Positions 55,607 through 64,000 of a stretch of DNA of 64,000 bases are shown one piece after another. The position numbers and the translations under genes are program-made. Location: NCBI RefSeq assembly GCF_025574485.1, contig NZ_JAOBPO010000001.1, positions 1,123,501-1,187,500 of the forward strand. The letters run 5' to 3'. Position 1 is the stretch's first letter, and each line of letters starts with the position of its first letter. The notes below the pieces were generated by a model. That model was not told where the DNA came from and searched no databases. It saw only the letters and a program-made list of their open reading frames with translations. The stretch comes from Kordiimonas aquimaris (lineage in GTDB: Bacteria; Pseudomonadota; Alphaproteobacteria; Sphingomonadales; Kordiimonadaceae).

Positions 55607-56299
55607 GTGAGACCAATTGCAATCATTCCAGCTCGAGGGAAGTCTAAACGAATACCGAAAAAGAACATTACAGAATTTCGAGGTAAGCCATTGATTGCTT
55701 GGACTATAGAAGCAGCAATTGAATATGGAAATTTTGCCCATATCGTAGTGTCGACGGACTGCCCTGAAATTGCTGAGGTTGCTAAAGCGTATGGTGCGTC
55801 TGTTCCGTTTTTGCGAAGAAAGTATGCTGACGATCACAGCTCTAGCAGTGATGCTACCAATTGGACTGTAGAACGTTTGATTGAGGTTTTGTCGATTGAA
55901 CCTGATTTGGTTGTTCAGTTAATGGCCAACATTCCGCTAAGGGGGGCTCAGGCTATTGCTGATTTTGTTACTGAATTTGAAGTCGATCCATCAAGAAGTA
56001 TGATTAGTTGTTTCCAACCAAAATTTGGGCCAGTACATTGGGCTTTAGAGCGCGATGATGAAGGTGATGGGCATTTTCTTTTAGGGCAGTTTATTGGAGA
56101 ACGATCACAAGATCTGCCTCCGGCTTTTTTCCCTTCAGGAGCTATATGGGGAGCAACATGGTCGTATCTCAAGGAACACAAGAGTTTTTATGGCCCTCGG
56201 TTTCGATTACATGAACTGAGCTGGTTAGAAGCGTTGGATATTGATACACCCGATGAGCTGGAAATTTGTAGACGGTTGGCAGGCCAGCAAGAGTGCTAA
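55607..56299 (+). CDS. neuA: Acylneuraminate cytidylyltransferase-family protein (CMP-nonulosonate synthetase)
   Basis: The 230-residue protein carries the CTP-binding start AIIPARGKSKRIPKKNI, followed by PLIAWTIEAAIEYG and VVSTDCPEIAEVAKAYGA. LMANIPLRGAQAI replaces the usual 'LQPTSPLR', and the late ALDIDTPDELEICRRL gives metal ligands. It activates the nonulosonic acid with CMP for transfer. The start is GTG at 55607. The Pro/Thr-to-Ala/Asn change in the central motif is worth noting. Its end overlaps the flippase-like gene by seven bases. Confidence 0.92.
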   Translation: MRPIAIIPARGKSKRIPKKNITEFRGKPLIAWTIEAAIEYGNFAHIVVSTDCPEIAEVAKAYGASVPFLRRKYADDHSSSSDATNWTVERLIEVLSIEPDLVVQLMANIPLRGAQAIADFVTEFEVDPSRSMISCFQPKFGPVHWALERDDEGDGHFLLGQFIGERSQDLPPAFFPSGAIWGATWSYLKEHKSFYGPRFRLHELSWLEALDIDTPDELEICRRLAGQQEC

Positions 56300-57501
56300 G
56301 AACAGTTATAGGTCGATATATTCTATACGGCATTTTGGGAATTGAGGCCTTATTGTTACCTTATTTCTTATCCGCGAAAGTTTATGGTGAAATTGAATAT
56401 TATAAATTTACGGGTTTTTTTCTGCAGTTCGCGCTTTTTGGCGCAGGTACAGGCTACATAACCTTATTTCTAAATAAAAAGGCTGAATCAGACCAACTAA
56501 TTACGCGTCACTTTATGACGGGAGCATTTGTGCATATTATGCTGCTCAGTTTGCTGCTGTTTGTGTTGGATTACCTATTTCTGGCCGTGATAGGAGCTAT
56601 GACAGCATTCGCTTTGGTGATTGAGTCATTACTGAAAGTGCGGAAGCGCTATCTGTTAGCTATGTCCTACAAGCCAATCCTTTCAATAGCAGTAGTGGCT
56701 AGTTTACCTTGGATGCTGAACTCCGATTTGGAGGCAGATACTATTGTATCCGTTGCTTTTCTGATTGCAACGCTAGCCTATGCAAGTGTGGCTTACTTGA
56801 GCCTCGATCGTCCCAATCTAGCATTTTTTTTTCGTTTTTCGTCTTTGCGAAAAATTTCAATTAGTGCATACCTTGAAAATGTAAGAGCTGGCATTTTGAT
56901 CAATGTTTCCACTGCTATGATTTTTCTGTTTTTTTTCATAGACCGTACTATGATTCGAAACCACTTTAACAACTCTTTGGCAGATTATTCGCTATCATTT
57001 TCAATAGCTCAACTAACAATGGTGGCCATTACAACATTTTCTTACGTTAATATTGTCGAGTATGGTTCGAACTCCGATAATCACAAAAGATTAAAGCAAT
57101 CTATTAAGCTGTCTCTAGTGCGTGTTCTGTGGTTGTATGCTGTAATTGGTTTTGTCACTCTGGTATTTTCTTATTATGCCGAACGCATTTATGGCTATGA
57201 ACGTGTTTTCGAAACTACTATTATTATGGTGTCGATTCTTGGTTTAGCCAATGTGCTAAACTCGATTAGTGCTGCACATCTATATCTAGGGGGCTACAAA
57301 CCCTTGACGCTGCTCATGGCCGTTTTTTTCAGTATATCTGTGTTCCTAAATACTCTGATACCCTTCGAAAACGATTGGGCTTATTATATACTACTAATTA
57401 AAACGTATGGCTTGTATTTAGGGTTTTCAGTGATATCAGCGTTGCTAGTTTGGCTTAGGTTGCTTCGTACAAACGTTAGTCCATCGGAAGGAAGGCTGTA
57501 G
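56293..57501 (+). CDS. Multi-spanning polysaccharide flippase-like (Wzx-type) membrane protein
   Basis: The 402-residue protein has roughly ten to twelve hydrophobic spans, beginning with IGRYILYGILGIEALLLPY and a GFFLQFALFGAGTGYITLF segment, and ending with LGFSVISALLVWLRLL. A few charged loops (RKRYLLAMSYK) separate them. Size, topology and setting between CMP-sugar synthesis and a polymerase favour an oligosaccharide-lipid flippase of the MATE/MOP group. Sequence signatures for this family are weak. The start is GTG at 56293, overlapping the cytidylyltransferase stop. Confidence 0.72.
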   Translation: MLRTVIGRYILYGILGIEALLLPYFLSAKVYGEIEYYKFTGFFLQFALFGAGTGYITLFLNKKAESDQLITRHFMTGAFVHIMLLSLLLFVLDYLFLAVIGAMTAFALVIESLLKVRKRYLLAMSYKPILSIAVVASLPWMLNSDLEADTIVSVAFLIATLAYASVAYLSLDRPNLAFFFRFSSLRKISISAYLENVRAGILINVSTAMIFLFFFIDRTMIRNHFNNSLADYSLSFSIAQLTMVAITTFSYVNIVEYGSNSDNHKRLKQSIKLSLVRVLWLYAVIGFVTLVFSYYAERIYGYERVFETTIIMVSILGLANVLNSISAAHLYLGGYKPLTLLMAVFFSISVFLNTLIPFENDWAYYILLIKTYGLYLGFSVISALLVWLRLLRTNVSPSEGRL

Positions 57502-57505
57502 CAGT

Positions 57506-58717
57506 ATGAATACACTCGTTTATATCAGGCGACACAAGGGTTTTAATGCGTCTGTCCTTGCCTTTGCCAAAGATTGTTTAGGTGCTACTAGTGTAACTAC
57601 CGTGTCCGAATATTTCAATGGTACCGATAGAATCGATATGAATGCCTCAGCGTGGGATTATGATGCGGACATACAAGCTTATGTGGATGAAAATTTCTAC
57701 TTACCAAATTTGATTTTTCGTGACAGGGTTTTGCGCAACACACCTTTCAAGGAATGTTTGCTTCTGATCCGGCGAGCCACCGGGAATATTTTGAGTATAT
57801 TGAAAGGCAGCAGTTTCGATGCTTTAGTGACCTATCCGATTGATAATTATATTATGGATATACTGATTCAGGTGGCGAAGAAAAAGGGTATTCCCTGTTA
57901 CGGAGTGAGTAGTTTTTTCTATGCTGGTTATAAACGTATAACAGTTTATGGCGAACATAATCGTTACAGAGTTCCAGATGAAGCCGAGGTCGATGCAGTA
58001 TTGCACGGGCTACAACATAACTTCCGATCTCATATGGCACCCAGTAGAAATAAAGCTCTTAAAGCCGCTTTCGTACGTTATGTGAAAAATAAAGGGCGGT
58101 ATCCGATATTTTATCTGTTTGCCGCTAAACTTTTGGGACGTCGCGAGTATGATTTCTTAGCTACACCATATAATACAACTGTGCGTCGATTGGCTAATTT
58201 CTTTGTTGAGCGGCACTTTGTTGGGTTAGAGAAGATTAATTTTAGTAAGTCTACCATTTTTGTGCCTATGCATTATTTTCCCGAAGCGACAATTGAGTAT
58301 TGGTGTGGGGATCCTACAAAAGTGGAATTTGAGGATATGCTTCGCTGCAAGATTGATGAGTTATCAAAACGCTACGACCAAATTATACTGAAAGAGCACC
58401 CCGCAACAATGTTTGATAACCCTAGTTCCTTTTATAAGGAATTGATTAGCAATCCTAAAGTGGTGCTTGTTGATCCATTTATTTCTACTAGTTTACTATT
58501 GGAGTACGTAGATGTTGTTGGTTGTTGGACGGGTACATCTGGTATTGAGGCTTTAGTAAATGGGAAGAGTGTTGAACTGTTTGTAAAGGAGCAATATTAC
58601 ATGCAAGCTTTGCAGCACCATCCTCATATTGTTGAGCATTCGGGAGAAGCCATTAAAGTAAACGATGCCAAACTCTTCATAGCAGAAATTTTGCGAGGGA
58701 GCATAGTCGTTGAATAA
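57506..58717 (+). CDS. Capsule-synthesis-like (KpsS/KpsC-type or GT-B) glycan enzyme
   Basis: The 403-residue soluble protein is not firmly identified. Its C-terminal half has IILKEHPATMFDNPS near 292, a strand VVLVDPFISTSLLLEYVDVV and CWTGTSGIEALVNGKSVELF near 335-352. These match the nucleotide-sugar binding side of capsule-synthesis glycosyltransferases ('HP ... G-x-EA-x-x-x-GK'). The N-terminal half contains AKKKGIPCYGVSSFFYAG. It could add nonulosonic acid or another sugar. It starts four bases after the flippase stop and overlaps the polymerase start. Confidence 0.62.
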   Translation: MNTLVYIRRHKGFNASVLAFAKDCLGATSVTTVSEYFNGTDRIDMNASAWDYDADIQAYVDENFYLPNLIFRDRVLRNTPFKECLLLIRRATGNILSILKGSSFDALVTYPIDNYIMDILIQVAKKKGIPCYGVSSFFYAGYKRITVYGEHNRYRVPDEAEVDAVLHGLQHNFRSHMAPSRNKALKAAFVRYVKNKGRYPIFYLFAAKLLGRREYDFLATPYNTTVRRLANFFVERHFVGLEKINFSKSTIFVPMHYFPEATIEYWCGDPTKVEFEDMLRCKIDELSKRYDQIILKEHPATMFDNPSSFYKELISNPKVVLVDPFISTSLLLEYVDVVGCWTGTSGIEALVNGKSVELFVKEQYYMQALQHHPHIVEHSGEAIKVNDAKLFIAEILRGSIVVE

Positions 58718-60068
58718 ATATAGCAGGCAGCGAATGTACCATCTGCCATCTCTGCTACTAGTCTTATCATGGTCAGCGGTTCTTGCGGTAAGAAACTTTC
58801 CGCTATTAGAATTTTTGGATATTAGCTTTGAAGGCGCAAGTTATTTATTCCTTTTCTTTCTAACATGTTTAATTGGGTCTTTTTTGGGATCAACTCTTGA
58901 AGCAAAATCAGTCAGATTTGTATATCCGAGGTATGCCTCACGTAGCGTTGAGTCTAAAGCTAATTGGCTGATAGTATTTACGCTCATATCCTGTATTTTA
59001 CTTCTGTATAAGTACATAATCCTTGGAGGTGGTTTGGGATTGTCAATCTCAGATATAGTTGATTTGAGACTGGAGAGAGGGCGCAATATATATGAAGAGA
59101 AAGGCCAATTATTATCTGGTGTCATCGGGATGGTCACTTCTGGTTTTTTTGTAATTTGTTACCTTTATAAAGAGTATTTTTTTAGCCAGCTTAGTAAGAG
59201 AAAAAGAAACCATCTGAATTTGGCTGTTATATCAGGTATGCTCACATCTTTTTTATCTGGCGGTCGATTTGCATCAGCTATTGCTCTGACAATAATTATT
59301 TTGATAAAATATATAAACTCAAGATATGGTTTGCTTACGAGAGCTAATGACAGTAACATCGCTAGTGCTAAAAAAACAAAAAATAAATACTATGTTGTTT
59401 TTTCTAGAGTGTTAGTTTTATTGTCAGTCGTATATGTGTTTTCCGCTATATTCATATATAAGGCCATTGGCACGTCGGGGAATATAGGACTTTTGCTCTT
59501 TGTATTGACGGAGAATCTGCAAGGAGCTTTCGCACCTGTTTCTCATATCGAGTTTTTGGCGGAAAATGAGATTTTTACTCCAATTTATTTTGTACTAGCT
59601 CTCATGCAGTATTATATTGGCCATGGTTTGTATCAATTCGATAATTTGATTAATAGTCAGTACCCTTTAAACGCTCCTTACCTTTTCCAATATCAATTTT
59701 ATTTGCAATTTTTAGCATTAAATAAGTTGGGCTTATCCTTTATGCCTATACAAGAAATATTAGATGAGCTGCCTATTTCAGGAGTGTATTTGGGGCTGTC
59801 TGGGGCATTTTTTCTCGACTTTGGGCCAGTAGGTGCATTTATTGTGGCATTCGTAACTTTTACTTTGGGCTCAAAGTATTGGGTAAGGTATGTACAGAGA
59901 AATCACTTTTTTGATTTGTATATAAGCATACTATTTTTGACTCTTATTATTTTTTCTCCAATAGTTGGCTTAATTGGTACTGGAGTTTTTCCTTCACTTT
60001 TATCCTTGTTGCCACTTGTTCCACTTTTTACGCCGCGACGTATTAAGCAAACTATGTCGCGAGATTAA
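58710..60068 (+). CDS. O-antigen/oligosaccharide repeat-unit polymerase-like membrane protein (Wzy-type)
   Basis: The 452-residue protein has about ten to twelve hydrophobic spans with a large polar loop near 285-350, the usual Wzy topology. Recognisable pieces are SDIVDLRLERGRNIYEEKG and FLSGGRFASAIALTIIILIK, which recall oligosaccharide repeat-unit polymerases. The start appears to be TTG at 58710, overlapping the preceding stop by eight bases; an ATG at 58734 (MYHLPSLL) is the alternative. AT-rich codon use matches the neighbours. Assignment rests on topology and context, since Wzy proteins share little sequence. Confidence 0.72.
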   Translation: MNKYSRQRMYHLPSLLLVLSWSAVLAVRNFPLLEFLDISFEGASYLFLFFLTCLIGSFLGSTLEAKSVRFVYPRYASRSVESKANWLIVFTLISCILLLYKYIILGGGLGLSISDIVDLRLERGRNIYEEKGQLLSGVIGMVTSGFFVICYLYKEYFFSQLSKRKRNHLNLAVISGMLTSFLSGGRFASAIALTIIILIKYINSRYGLLTRANDSNIASAKKTKNKYYVVFSRVLVLLSVVYVFSAIFIYKAIGTSGNIGLLLFVLTENLQGAFAPVSHIEFLAENEIFTPIYFVLALMQYYIGHGLYQFDNLINSQYPLNAPYLFQYQFYLQFLALNKLGLSFMPIQEILDELPISGVYLGLSGAFFLDFGPVGAFIVAFVTFTLGSKYWVRYVQRNHFFDLYISILFLTLIIFSPIVGLIGTGVFPSLLSLLPLVPLFTPRRIKQTMSRD

Positions 60069-60069
60069 A

Positions 60070-61149
60070 ATGAGTACTCATCCTATCTCAAAGACTAAAA
60101 ATACATGTATTCATGGAGCACGTGGTTTAGCTGCAATGTTGGTGCTTGTCAGCCATATTGGTGTAGGTGGTATCACTGAAGCTTTTTTTTACCAGCTTTC
60201 ACCTTCGTTAGAAATACTTAAGTTTATATTAATTGCGGGGCAATATGGCGTAGAAATTTTTTTTATGATCAGTGGTTATTTAATTACTAAAAGTATAAAC
60301 CGCCGCGGTACAATTAAGTCGTTCCTTATAGATCGGTGTATCCGATTGTATCCAGTTTTCATTCCGGCGTTGATGTCCATATTTGTGTTGGGGCCTTTTA
60401 TTGGGTATCGCTATTTTGCTGGATTTTCTTGGTTTGACTGGATAGCTAACCTGATTTCTAATTTATTGTTCTTGCCTGGGGTTGTTCCGATAGAGGCTGC
60501 TCTAGTTGTTGCATGGTCTTTAAGTTATGAGGCTGTATTTTATCTTTCTGTTTGTATATATCGTTATTTGTCAAATAGTACTGTAAAAGTAGTTATCTTT
60601 TCCTCAGCAATGGTGTTGCCATTGATAGTCATATACCCGCGCATGGTTTTTTTTGTTGTCGGTGCGGGGATATATTTTCTATTGAGACGTGGATCTGAAT
60701 TACCGTTTCGTTTGCCTTGTGGCTTCAATGTTAATCTTCTTATATTTTTCGCCTTACTATTCCTAATGCAGTACTCTCGTGACGTGGGTATGGAGATTGT
60801 TCCATTAGCAATGTTCATCGGATATTTGATGTCCGTTTTCTTTGGCTATTTGGTATTTAGCGAAATTGTTATGCAATCCTATTTTCCTAGATTGCTTCTA
60901 TCGTCAAGGACGATGCAGTTCTTGGGCACAATAAGTTATAGTCTATATATTTGGCATACCATAATAATGTTTGGAACCAAGAGAGTTTTTGAGAGTACAG
61001 TTCATCAACTCGGAAGTTACATGTCATTTGCGTTGTTTGTAATTATTAGCGTCATGTTTTCCATTATTGTATCCTACATAAGTTACAGGGTACTTGAATT
61101 AAAGGTAGCAAAATTATTACAAAGCCTTGAAGCTAGGCCTGGTTATTAA
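60070..61149 (+). CDS. Acyltransferase 3 family protein (OafA/YrhL-like), O-acetyltransferase
   Basis: The 359-residue multi-spanning protein starts MSTHPISKTKNTCIHGARGL. It carries the family's first-helix motif GARGLAAMLVLVSHIGVGG (catalytic His) and VEIFFMISGYLITKSI. The RCIRLYPVFIPAL loop and late SYSLYIWHTIIMFG also fit. It would O-acetylate sugars of the exported glycan from cytoplasmic acetyl-CoA. The ATG at 60070 comes one base after the polymerase stop; an upstream extension is only a shadow of the polymerase end. Confidence 0.92.
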   Translation: MSTHPISKTKNTCIHGARGLAAMLVLVSHIGVGGITEAFFYQLSPSLEILKFILIAGQYGVEIFFMISGYLITKSINRRGTIKSFLIDRCIRLYPVFIPALMSIFVLGPFIGYRYFAGFSWFDWIANLISNLLFLPGVVPIEAALVVAWSLSYEAVFYLSVCIYRYLSNSTVKVVIFSSAMVLPLIVIYPRMVFFVVGAGIYFLLRRGSELPFRLPCGFNVNLLIFFALLFLMQYSRDVGMEIVPLAMFIGYLMSVFFGYLVFSEIVMQSYFPRLLLSSRTMQFLGTISYSLYIWHTIIMFGTKRVFESTVHQLGSYMSFALFVIISVMFSIIVSYISYRVLELKVAKLLQSLEARPGY

Positions 61150-61206
61150 AACGATAGACCGGCCAGTAGGAGCCGTTTATGAATAATAAATTATTACTGG
61201 ATTTAT

Positions 61207-62358
61207 ATGGCTGATTATACAAAATACCCTCTGAAATTTCGTGTGCTTAAAGTTCTTAAATACCTTCGTCTCTTTGGGTTAATGAGAACCTTAAATAAGG
61301 TACGCGCAGCTTACCATATGCAAAAAAAATACTCGACCTTGCCCAATGTAAAAAGTGGGAACACTCGAGCACATGTTGGCATTGCTGGTAGTGGGAATTT
61401 TGCTTTCAGTACAATTGCTTACTACATTCAGAAAAACTATGGTCGGGTGATTCAAGGGGCAATGGATGTAGATAAAAATAGAGCTGCGTCATTGTGTGAA
61501 AACTACAGTGCCAATTATTTTACCGATAATATCAATGAGTTAATTGATGATGAGAACATTGATCTCATATATATTGCATCAAATCATGCCACCCATGCGG
61601 AATATGCGATTCAAGCGCTTAATGCGGGAAAAAGTGTCCATATAGAGAAACCTCCAGTGGTAAATGATGATCAATTGGGGCGCCTTTGTTTCGCAATGCA
61701 AAATTCCAAAGGCAATGTGGGGCTTGGTTACAATCGCCCTCAAAGCCCCCTTGGTATGAAAGTGAAAGCTGCTGTCGATCGCGAGATCGGGCCTATGATG
61801 ATTAACTGGTTTATCGCGGCGCATGCTCTAGAAGATGACCATTGGTATTTCAGCCCCACTGAAGGTGGCCGTGTACTGGGAAATCTCTGCCATTGGATTG
61901 ATTACACTCTGAACTTGATACCAGAAAAATCAAGATTTCCAATAAAAATTACACCAGCAAGTTCAAGAAAATTTCAAAGCGATTTCGTTGTTTCATACGA
62001 GTTTGCCGATGGTTCCCTAGCCGTAATTACGATGTCATCCAAAGGACATACATTTGAGGGGGTTGCGGAAAAACTTAATCTACACAGAGGAAATGTACTT
62101 CTGTCCATGTCTGACTTTGAGACATTAACGATAAAAATTGATCATCATTCTCGACGGTATTCCAATTTTTATAGAGACCATGGGCATGAGGGGGCTATCA
62201 CACGATCTTATGAAATGCGAGCGCAGAGCCTAGATAGTAAAGCGCGCGAATCTAATGTTCGGAATGTTTGGGAATCAGCAAACCTTATGCTGCGGACAAA
62301 AGATGCTATTGAAAGAGGGGAAACAGTAACGGCATATGGTTATAAAATAGAAACTTGA
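61207..62358 (+). CDS. Gfo/Idh/MocA-family oxidoreductase
   Basis: The 383-residue protein has an unusual N-terminal ~50-residue basic extension, then the Rossmann start HVGIAGSGNFAFSTIAYYI near 55. It continues with GAMDVDKNRAASLCENY, IDLIYIASNHATHAEYAIQA, the diagnostic SVHIEKPPVVNDDQL near 145 and a beta-sheet substrate domain (HWIDYTLNLIP, FADGSLAVITMSSKGH). The family oxidises or reduces sugars and nucleotide-sugars with NAD(P). It precedes a bi-domain oxidoreductase that ends in a similar domain. Together they may make a modified sugar for the same glycan. Confidence 0.88.
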   Translation: MADYTKYPLKFRVLKVLKYLRLFGLMRTLNKVRAAYHMQKKYSTLPNVKSGNTRAHVGIAGSGNFAFSTIAYYIQKNYGRVIQGAMDVDKNRAASLCENYSANYFTDNINELIDDENIDLIYIASNHATHAEYAIQALNAGKSVHIEKPPVVNDDQLGRLCFAMQNSKGNVGLGYNRPQSPLGMKVKAAVDREIGPMMINWFIAAHALEDDHWYFSPTEGGRVLGNLCHWIDYTLNLIPEKSRFPIKITPASSRKFQSDFVVSYEFADGSLAVITMSSKGHTFEGVAEKLNLHRGNVLLSMSDFETLTIKIDHHSRRYSNFYRDHGHEGAITRSYEMRAQSLDSKARESNVRNVWESANLMLRTKDAIERGETVTAYGYKIET

Positions 62359-62507
62359 ATAAAGAGATATTAGAGATTTTCTCAACTTGCATTCTTTACT
62401 TTAAGCAGTGTCAATATGCTAGCTGATGTGGATATTGGTAATAAATTCAATATATTATCAGTTCGAGAAATAGGTTAACCGATGTTAATTAGTTTGGGTA
62501 TCAATCA

Positions 62508-64000
62508 TTGAAACAAGTTCTGCAAAACCTTGCTTCCGGTCGAACTGAGATAGCTGAAGTACCGATTCCTCAATGCAAAGGGGGACACTTGCTTGTTCAG
62601 TCTATCACATCCTTAATATCTGCTGGAACAGAGCGGATGTTGGTGGACTTTGGTCGTTCTGGATATCTGGAAAAAGCGCGGCAACAGCCTGAAAAAGTGA
62701 AGATGGTGTTGAATAAGGTAAAAACCGATGGTTTGGTGCCAACAATTAATGCAGTACGCTCAAAACTAGACCAGCCAATTCCTATGGGTTACTCGAACGT
62801 TGGCAGAGTTGTTGAAGTCGGCAGCGGTGTTTCAGGCTTTAAAGTCGGGAACTTGGTGCTTTCCAACGGCAGTCATGCCGAATATGTGAGCGTACCTCAA
62901 AACCTGTGTGCAAAAGTGCCTGAAGGTATCTCAACCTCCGATGCAGTGTTTGGTGTTGTTGGTGCCATCGCTCTTCAGGGCATTCGTATTGCCGCGCCGA
63001 CTATGGGGGAAAACTTTGTTGTAACAGGCCTCGGCCTGATTGGTCTGATGACAGTGCAACTGCTCCGAGCGCAAGGGTGCCGAGTTTTAGGTGTTGATTT
63101 TGATGAGAATAAACTCGCGCTAGCGCAACAATATGGCGCAGATGTAGTGGACTTGTCAGCAGGCGAAGATCCTATCTCTGCAGCTGAGTGCTTTTCCCGC
63201 GGCCGCGGTGTTGATGGCGTGATTTTGACGGCTTCCACCAAAAGCAGTGACCCTGTTCACCAGGGTGCGACCATGTGCCGCCAACGGGGTCGCATTGTAC
63301 TTGTTGGCGTGACTGGTCTTGAGCTGAATCGTGCAGATTTTTATGAGAAAGAGCTCAGTTTTCAGGTGTCATGCTCTTATGGCCCCGGTCGGTATGACCA
63401 TGCTTACGAGGAAGGCGGTGCGGATTATCCGTTCGGCTTTGTTCGTTGGACTGAGCAGCGCAACTTTGAGGCGGTGCTGGATGTAATGGCCGCCGGCGGT
63501 TTATCGCTTGATGCGTTGAAAACCAAAAAGTTTGAAATTGAGGCTGCACCGAAAGCCTATGATCTATTGCTAGAAGATAAAGGCGCGTTGGGCGTTCTGC
63601 TTACCTACCCAGAAGTAGAAAATGCTGACGACACTATTTCGTCGCGCACCATTCGATTAAATGACCCTACTCCTCGGAAAGGAAAGGAATGGCCAATTCT
63701 CGCGGCCATTGGAGCGGGCAACTACGCTGGTCGAAGGCTTTTGCCTTGTTTCAGTAAATGTGACGCTGAACTTAAGGTGATTGCATCGTCTGGTGGCGTT
63801 TCAGGCTCTCATTATGGGAAAAAGCTCGGCTTTCAACAAACCACTACGGACACCGACGTTATTTTTAGCGACCCAGAGGTTGATGGTGTCATTATTGGTA
63901 CGCAGCATAATAGCCATGCCGGCTTTGCGGTGAAGGCATTGGAAAATGGAAAAAGTGTTTTTGTTGAAAAACCGCTCGGGCTTACCATTGAGGAACTTGA
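62508..64000 (+). CDS. Bi-domain oxidoreductase: zinc-type alcohol dehydrogenase + Gfo/Idh/MocA (cut by window end)
   Basis: The frame is open from a TTG start at 62508 (an in-frame TAG at 62490-62492 closes it upstream) to the last base. It starts MKQVLQNLASGRTEIAEVPI, as related fused oxidoreductases do. Residues ~1-360 are a medium-chain dehydrogenase with ENFVVTGLGLIGLMTVQLLR and GVDFDENKLALAQQYGAD. From ~393 a second Rossmann begins, EWPILAAIGAGNYAGRRLL, leading to SVFVEKPLGLTIEEL at the window edge. Family members are about 700 residues, so ~200 are missing. Such fused enzymes occur in surface-polysaccharide loci. Confidence 0.88.
   Translation, partial: MKQVLQNLASGRTEIAEVPIPQCKGGHLLVQSITSLISAGTERMLVDFGRSGYLEKARQQPEKVKMVLNKVKTDGLVPTINAVRSKLDQPIPMGYSNVGRVVEVGSGVSGFKVGNLVLSNGSHAEYVSVPQNLCAKVPEGISTSDAVFGVVGAIALQGIRIAAPTMGENFVVTGLGLIGLMTVQLLRAQGCRVLGVDFDENKLALAQQYGADVVDLSAGEDPISAAECFSRGRGVDGVILTASTKSSDPVHQGATMCRQRGRIVLVGVTGLELNRADFYEKELSFQVSCSYGPGRYDHAYEEGGADYPFGFVRWTEQRNFEAVLDVMAAGGLSLDALKTKKFEIEAAPKAYDLLLEDKGALGVLLTYPEVENADDTISSRTIRLNDPTPRKGKEWPILAAIGAGNYAGRRLLPCFSKCDAELKVIASSGGVSGSHYGKKLGFQQTTTDTDVIFSDPEVDGVIIGTQHNSHAGFAVKALENGKSVFVEKPLGLTIEEL

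Noticed and set aside
1-64000. CRISPR array, rRNA operon or insertion sequence
   Set aside because: No regularly spaced repeats, rRNA sequence or transposase-like gene was recognised; the four palindromes are too few and too far apart for an array.

Overview
The window looks like an alphaproteobacterial chromosome. Supporting signs are the divergent purD/xseA pair, pmbA beside a CysQ-type phosphatase, the DUF2924/DUF5681/serine-recombinase cassette common in that class, and a GAAC-N7-GAAC LexA-type box before dinB. I cannot name the genus with confidence. Core genes look moderately GC-rich. The right-hand polysaccharide locus and several accessory genes look clearly more AT-rich (judged by eye, not computed).

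Layout. (1) 1-18.8 kb is mostly housekeeping and envelope functions: the end of a histidine kinase, purD, xseA, an M23 peptidase plus TorF-like porin, cysQ, pmbA, aqpZ, an outer-membrane protein with a DUF2946 partner, three adjacent enzymes with twin-arginine N-termini (MBL hydrolase, DJ-1/PfpI protein, HisC-like aminotransferase), DUF4238 and ubiD, then a haloalkane dehalogenase / M20 amidohydrolase / VOC group. (2) A tRNA-Ser(GCT) lies at 18.9 kb. (3) 19.3-26.5 kb is an accessory block of poorly characterised genes: two beta-propeller proteins, small membrane proteins, an outer-membrane-like protein, a histidine-kinase remnant and a possible Ntn-hydrolase-fold protein. (4) dinB with an SOS box is followed by a decayed ParE-type toxin. 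(5) 28.3-33.9 kb is the most interesting part. It holds three same-strand genes: a helical/zinc-ribbon protein, an ADP-ribosyltransferase-like protein translationally coupled to it, and a 1278-residue protein that combines a PD-(D/E)XK-like nuclease domain, TPR repeats, a GreA/B C-terminal-like domain and a PIN-like nuclease. I read this as a candidate defence or toxin system. (6) 34.4-43.8 kb is a hydantoinase / DUF917 / MalT-LuxR regulator / Asp-Glu racemase / TonB receptor catabolic cluster that contains a wrecked cytosine-permease pseudogene. (7) 44.0-48.9 kb is a mobile-element module: ParB-like DNA methyltransferase, small protein, two DUF5681 proteins, DUF2924 and a large serine recombinase. 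(8) 49.6-64 kb is a bPH2 membrane protein followed by a surface-polysaccharide locus with nonulosonic-acid genes (NeuB/NeuA family), a sugar N-formyltransferase, a DegT aminotransferase, a FlaA1-like dehydratase, flippase and polymerase candidates, an acyltransferase and oxidoreductases. The locus runs off the right end.

Four copies of a ~26-bp imperfect palindrome (19.24, 25.50, 27.88 and 34.08 kb) lie at the edges of the accessory segments and inside the toxin remnant. This suggests a history of insertion or rearrangement between the tRNA and the hydantoinase cluster. All functional assignments rest on reading motifs in translated sequence; no database search was run.
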